7,854 bases of DNA from Bacteroidota bacterium. GTDB lineage: Bacteria; Bacteroidota; Bacteroidia; Chitinophagales; UBA2359. The translations under genes were made by a program, and so were the position numbers. Numbering within the stretch: the stretch's first letter is position 1; each line of letters begins with the position of its first letter. Where the stretch lies: NCBI GenBank assembly GCA_020631675.1, contig JAHDGT010000131.1:2209-10062 (forward strand), given 5' to 3'. A model generated the notes under the pieces. That model did no database searches and was not told the DNA's origin. It saw only the letters and a list, made by a program, of their open reading frames with translations. Shown piece after piece: positions 7,001 through 7,854 of this stretch.

Positions 7001-7631
7001 AGGCTGCGGACCCGTTCCCGAAAACGTTTTTATATCTGTTGACCTACCCAGTTTGAATGATGATCTGGGCGCGATCGCCGTCAGCAGCTTCCCTGCCGAC
7101 AGCCTTACCCTTCTGACTAATGTGCTCGATCTGGTGATCTACGAAGACGATTACCACAATGCCCAAATAGACGATGATAATGGCATCGCCTTAGAACGCG
7201 TAGACTATAACGAACCATCAGAAGATCCTAATAATTGGCATTCCGCAGCAGCGTCTGCTTGCTATGGTACGCCCGGTTACCTCAATTCTCAATTTTACGC
7301 CACTGCTGCCCCAGCAAGCAGCATCAGCCTGGATCCGCCCGCCTTCTCCCCAGATGGTGATGGTGATAGAGATTTACTGAACATTCTCTACACCTTCGAC
7401 ACCCCCGGCTACAGCATGAACCTCACCATCTTCGACAGCAGAGGTCGCGAAGTCAAACACTTGGTCAGAAATGAAGTACTCGGCAGCGAAGGCCGCTACA
7501 AGTGGGATGGCTCCAATGATGCAGGCGATAAAGTAGCCGCCGGCATCTACATTATCCTCGCAGAAGTGATCAACGATTCAGGAGATGTACAACGCTTCAA
7601 AGAAAGCTGCGTAGTAAGCGCGAAATTTTAA
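4083..7631 (+). CDS. Secreted multidomain protein with LamG-like domain, three Ig-like/lamin-tail units and FlgD-like C-terminal domain
   Basis: The 1182-residue product has a Sec signal peptide (hydrophobic 9-22, cleavage near KAQ at 23-25). Domains in order: a LamG-like beta-sandwich about 40-233; then three units of SbsA-like Ig plus LTD fold, with Ig at 238-328, 503-592 and 774-868 and LTD at 333-495, 600-766 and 875-1070. Each LTD has the ELYNR motif (357-361, 631-635, 897-901) followed by I-.-L-.-.-W, and each ends with a GTPG motif (487-490, 758-761, 1062-1065). Residues 1081-1182 resemble the FlgD Ig-like fold, with PAFSPDGDGDRD (1086-1097), IFDSRGREVKHL (1116-1127) and WDGSNDAGDKVAAGIYI (1141-1157). 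Such C-terminal domains often serve type IX secretion in this phylum, so export to the surface or medium is inferred; no typical type A ending is seen. No catalytic domain is recognised; adhesion or scaffolding is likely. M6 (4098) is an alternative start. The end reads TAA TAA TAA TGA in frame. Confidence 0.92.
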   Translation: MNKSFMKHIGFLFLFSLSTFLLKAQVDCASLSPADYNICDQFTAGSDLSDWSGNVDLFQINDSEQLQLNDSEAGEAMIVQPTGGDLNAEGDTEWRVYLQLDFSPSGSNNAQFWLAADQSDLSSANGYYLQLGEGGSDDAIRLFTEGGSNDSTPICSTEDGGISGGMDLYLRIIRSAAGEWDIYTAPTVDDAALTLVASGTNTDFSSASFMGLLCEYTSSNSDAFFMDEVFVNGMQADVTPPTLVATSVIDASTIQLTFDEPLDVATAENTSNYLFSFGIASAVVDADPAIVTVTTSSPMTTGEHNLNVSGVTDLAGNLFSETIPITYFEASTSDVVITELFPDPEPQVGLPVFEFVELYNRTDLSIDLSNWSLTDSYPEEGATIPPTTLAAGEYLIICPTGDAFDAWSALPDIQVVAVPSFPSLNNSGDEIALLNNAGNLVDVVAYSSDWYRDEDKDNGGWTLERINVDNLCDTPANWIASEDEDGGTPGAVNSVQGLYVDDLAPIVISASIDSPSSLELFFNETLDATTAANPANYSMSEGIGIATVIEDTESVVLMLDADLQAGILYTLTINGVEDCVDNATAGLTVSVALPGEPEPYDVLVNEVYVDLEPQVGFDLETLDLPEAEFIELYNRSDKTIALENWFLIDAKPDTAVLGNYLLLPNSYVILTDAEEAYQFTERGIPVLGVDNMVDLNTTSETLTLTDATDEVIDHMYYSTAYYKDEVKDGGGWTIERIDPQNPCGTYYNYTASVDPSGGTPGVINSVDADNSDESAPILLRAEMTNAITLRLYFNESIERAALLDPTNYTISGGIGQPVNVSMRGAGSSIVQLQLANSIDIAQVYTVTVSGLSDCVGNALNLENEVDFGFPTAAEPNDIVINEILFNPDTGGTDYVELYNRSNKTIDLSEWYTATKDVELSLAAPLEDFKIISLDRWTILPDSYIVLSELSTIYTGDAFTPDRLRNSVLNNYGGGCGPVPENVFISVDLPSLNDDLGAIAVSSFPADSLTLLTNVLDLVIYEDDYHNAQIDDDNGIALERVDYNEPSEDPNNWHSAAASACYGTPGYLNSQFYATAAPASSISLDPPAFSPDGDGDRDLLNILYTFDTPGYSMNLTIFDSRGREVKHLVRNEVLGSEGRYKWDGSNDAGDKVAAGIYIILAEVINDSGDVQRFKESCVVSAKF

Positions 7632-7665
7632 TAATAATGAATTGTATGGCGCATGCCCGCAATAA

Positions 7666-7757
7666 AAAGCTGGCGATAGCTAAGGGATAAAGATTCGGCA
7701 TACAGCACGATTCTTACGTCTTGTGTCTTATGTCTTACGTCTGAAAGCGCCAGCTTT
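7666..7757. repeat. Perfect 10-bp inverted repeat enclosing the right heptamer block
   Basis: AAAGCTGGCG at 7666-7675 and CGCCAGCTTT at 7748-7757 are exact reverse complements, with 72 nt between them that contain the whole right-hand CAGCACGA-TCTTAYG block. The core GCTGGCG recurs at 7819-7825, so the right arm has an alternative partner. No T-run follows the right arm. It could be the end pair of a small mobile element or an RNA stem after the LTD gene. Confidence 0.55.
7703..7746 (+). repeat. Tandem 7-nt repeat (TCTTAYG), right copy, with CAGCACGA lead-in
   Basis: CAGCACGA at 7703-7710, one base, then 7-nt units start at 7712, 7719, 7726, 7733 and 7740. TCTTACG appears at 7712 and 7733, TCTTATG at 7726, a variant TCTTGTG at 7719, and a degenerate last unit at 7740. 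Lead-in, period and orientation match the block at 3999-4043. It begins 72 nt after the LTD stop codon. Confidence 0.8.
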
Positions 7758-7854
7758 CCACTGCGGTCACCGGGCTATCCACTAAATTCGGCAAGCCCAA
7801 AGGCTTTTCGCTGGCAGGGCTGGCGGTGGCTACCTCTGGGCCGCCCCGCCATCC
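7747..7854. other. G+C-rich right edge, no confirmed gene
   Basis: By hand count 71 of these 108 bases are G or C, clearly richer than the rest of the window. It is open on both strands to the window edge: a minus frame ends in TAA at 7735-7737, inside the heptamer block, and a plus frame runs on from TGA 7742-7744. Neither peptide is recognised. A small hairpin pairs AAGCC (7793-7797) with GGCTT (7802-7806), followed by two more T. It may be the end of a minus-strand gene or part of a dispersed repeat; the window stops too soon to tell. Confidence 0.35.

Overview
The window looks like a chromosomal stretch from a free-living member of the Bacteroidota, perhaps a Saprospiria/Lewinella-like lineage. 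The evidence is a large secreted protein built from lamin-tail (LTD) and Ig-like repeats with an FSPDGDGD-type C-terminal domain, starts without recognisable Shine-Dalgarno sequences, a TAnnTTTG-type promoter element, and mid-range G+C. The phylum is fairly safe; the lower rank is a guess.

Layout, left to right. (1) 85-1197 +: an intramembrane site-2 (M50) metalloprotease with a C-terminal CBS pair. (2) 1198-1405: a spacer with an imperfect 35-nt inverted repeat made of CACGAAG-like words. (3) 1406-1831 +: an Hsp15/HslR-type S4 RNA-binding protein. (4) About 1961-3331 +: an N-terminally anchored envelope protein with a long basic/Pro-Thr linker and three SPOR-like repeats. (5) 3357-3794 -: a small two-helix membrane protein of unknown function, convergent with gene 4 across about 25 nt. 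(6) 3795-4082: a 288-nt spacer ending in a run of 7-nt repeats (TCTTAYG). (7) 4083-7631 +: a 1182-residue secreted multidomain protein (signal peptide, LamG-like domain, three Ig-LTD units, FlgD-like C-terminal domain). (8) 7632-7854: another TCTTAYG run in the same orientation, then a G+C-rich right edge open on both strands.

The genes do not form an obvious pathway. The first three plus-strand genes are co-directional but separated by 129-208 nt, so they may not be one tight operon. Three of the five products belong to the envelope or outside of the cell (SPOR protein, small membrane protein, LTD protein), one is membrane proteolysis and one is ribosome rescue.

The least explained signals are not in the genes. 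The LTD gene is flanked on both sides by the same short element, GCTGGC - spacer - CAGCACGA - tandem TCTTAYG, in direct orientation, and a different inverted repeat lies between genes 1 and 2. I saw no RNA gene, CRISPR array, transposase or phage feature.
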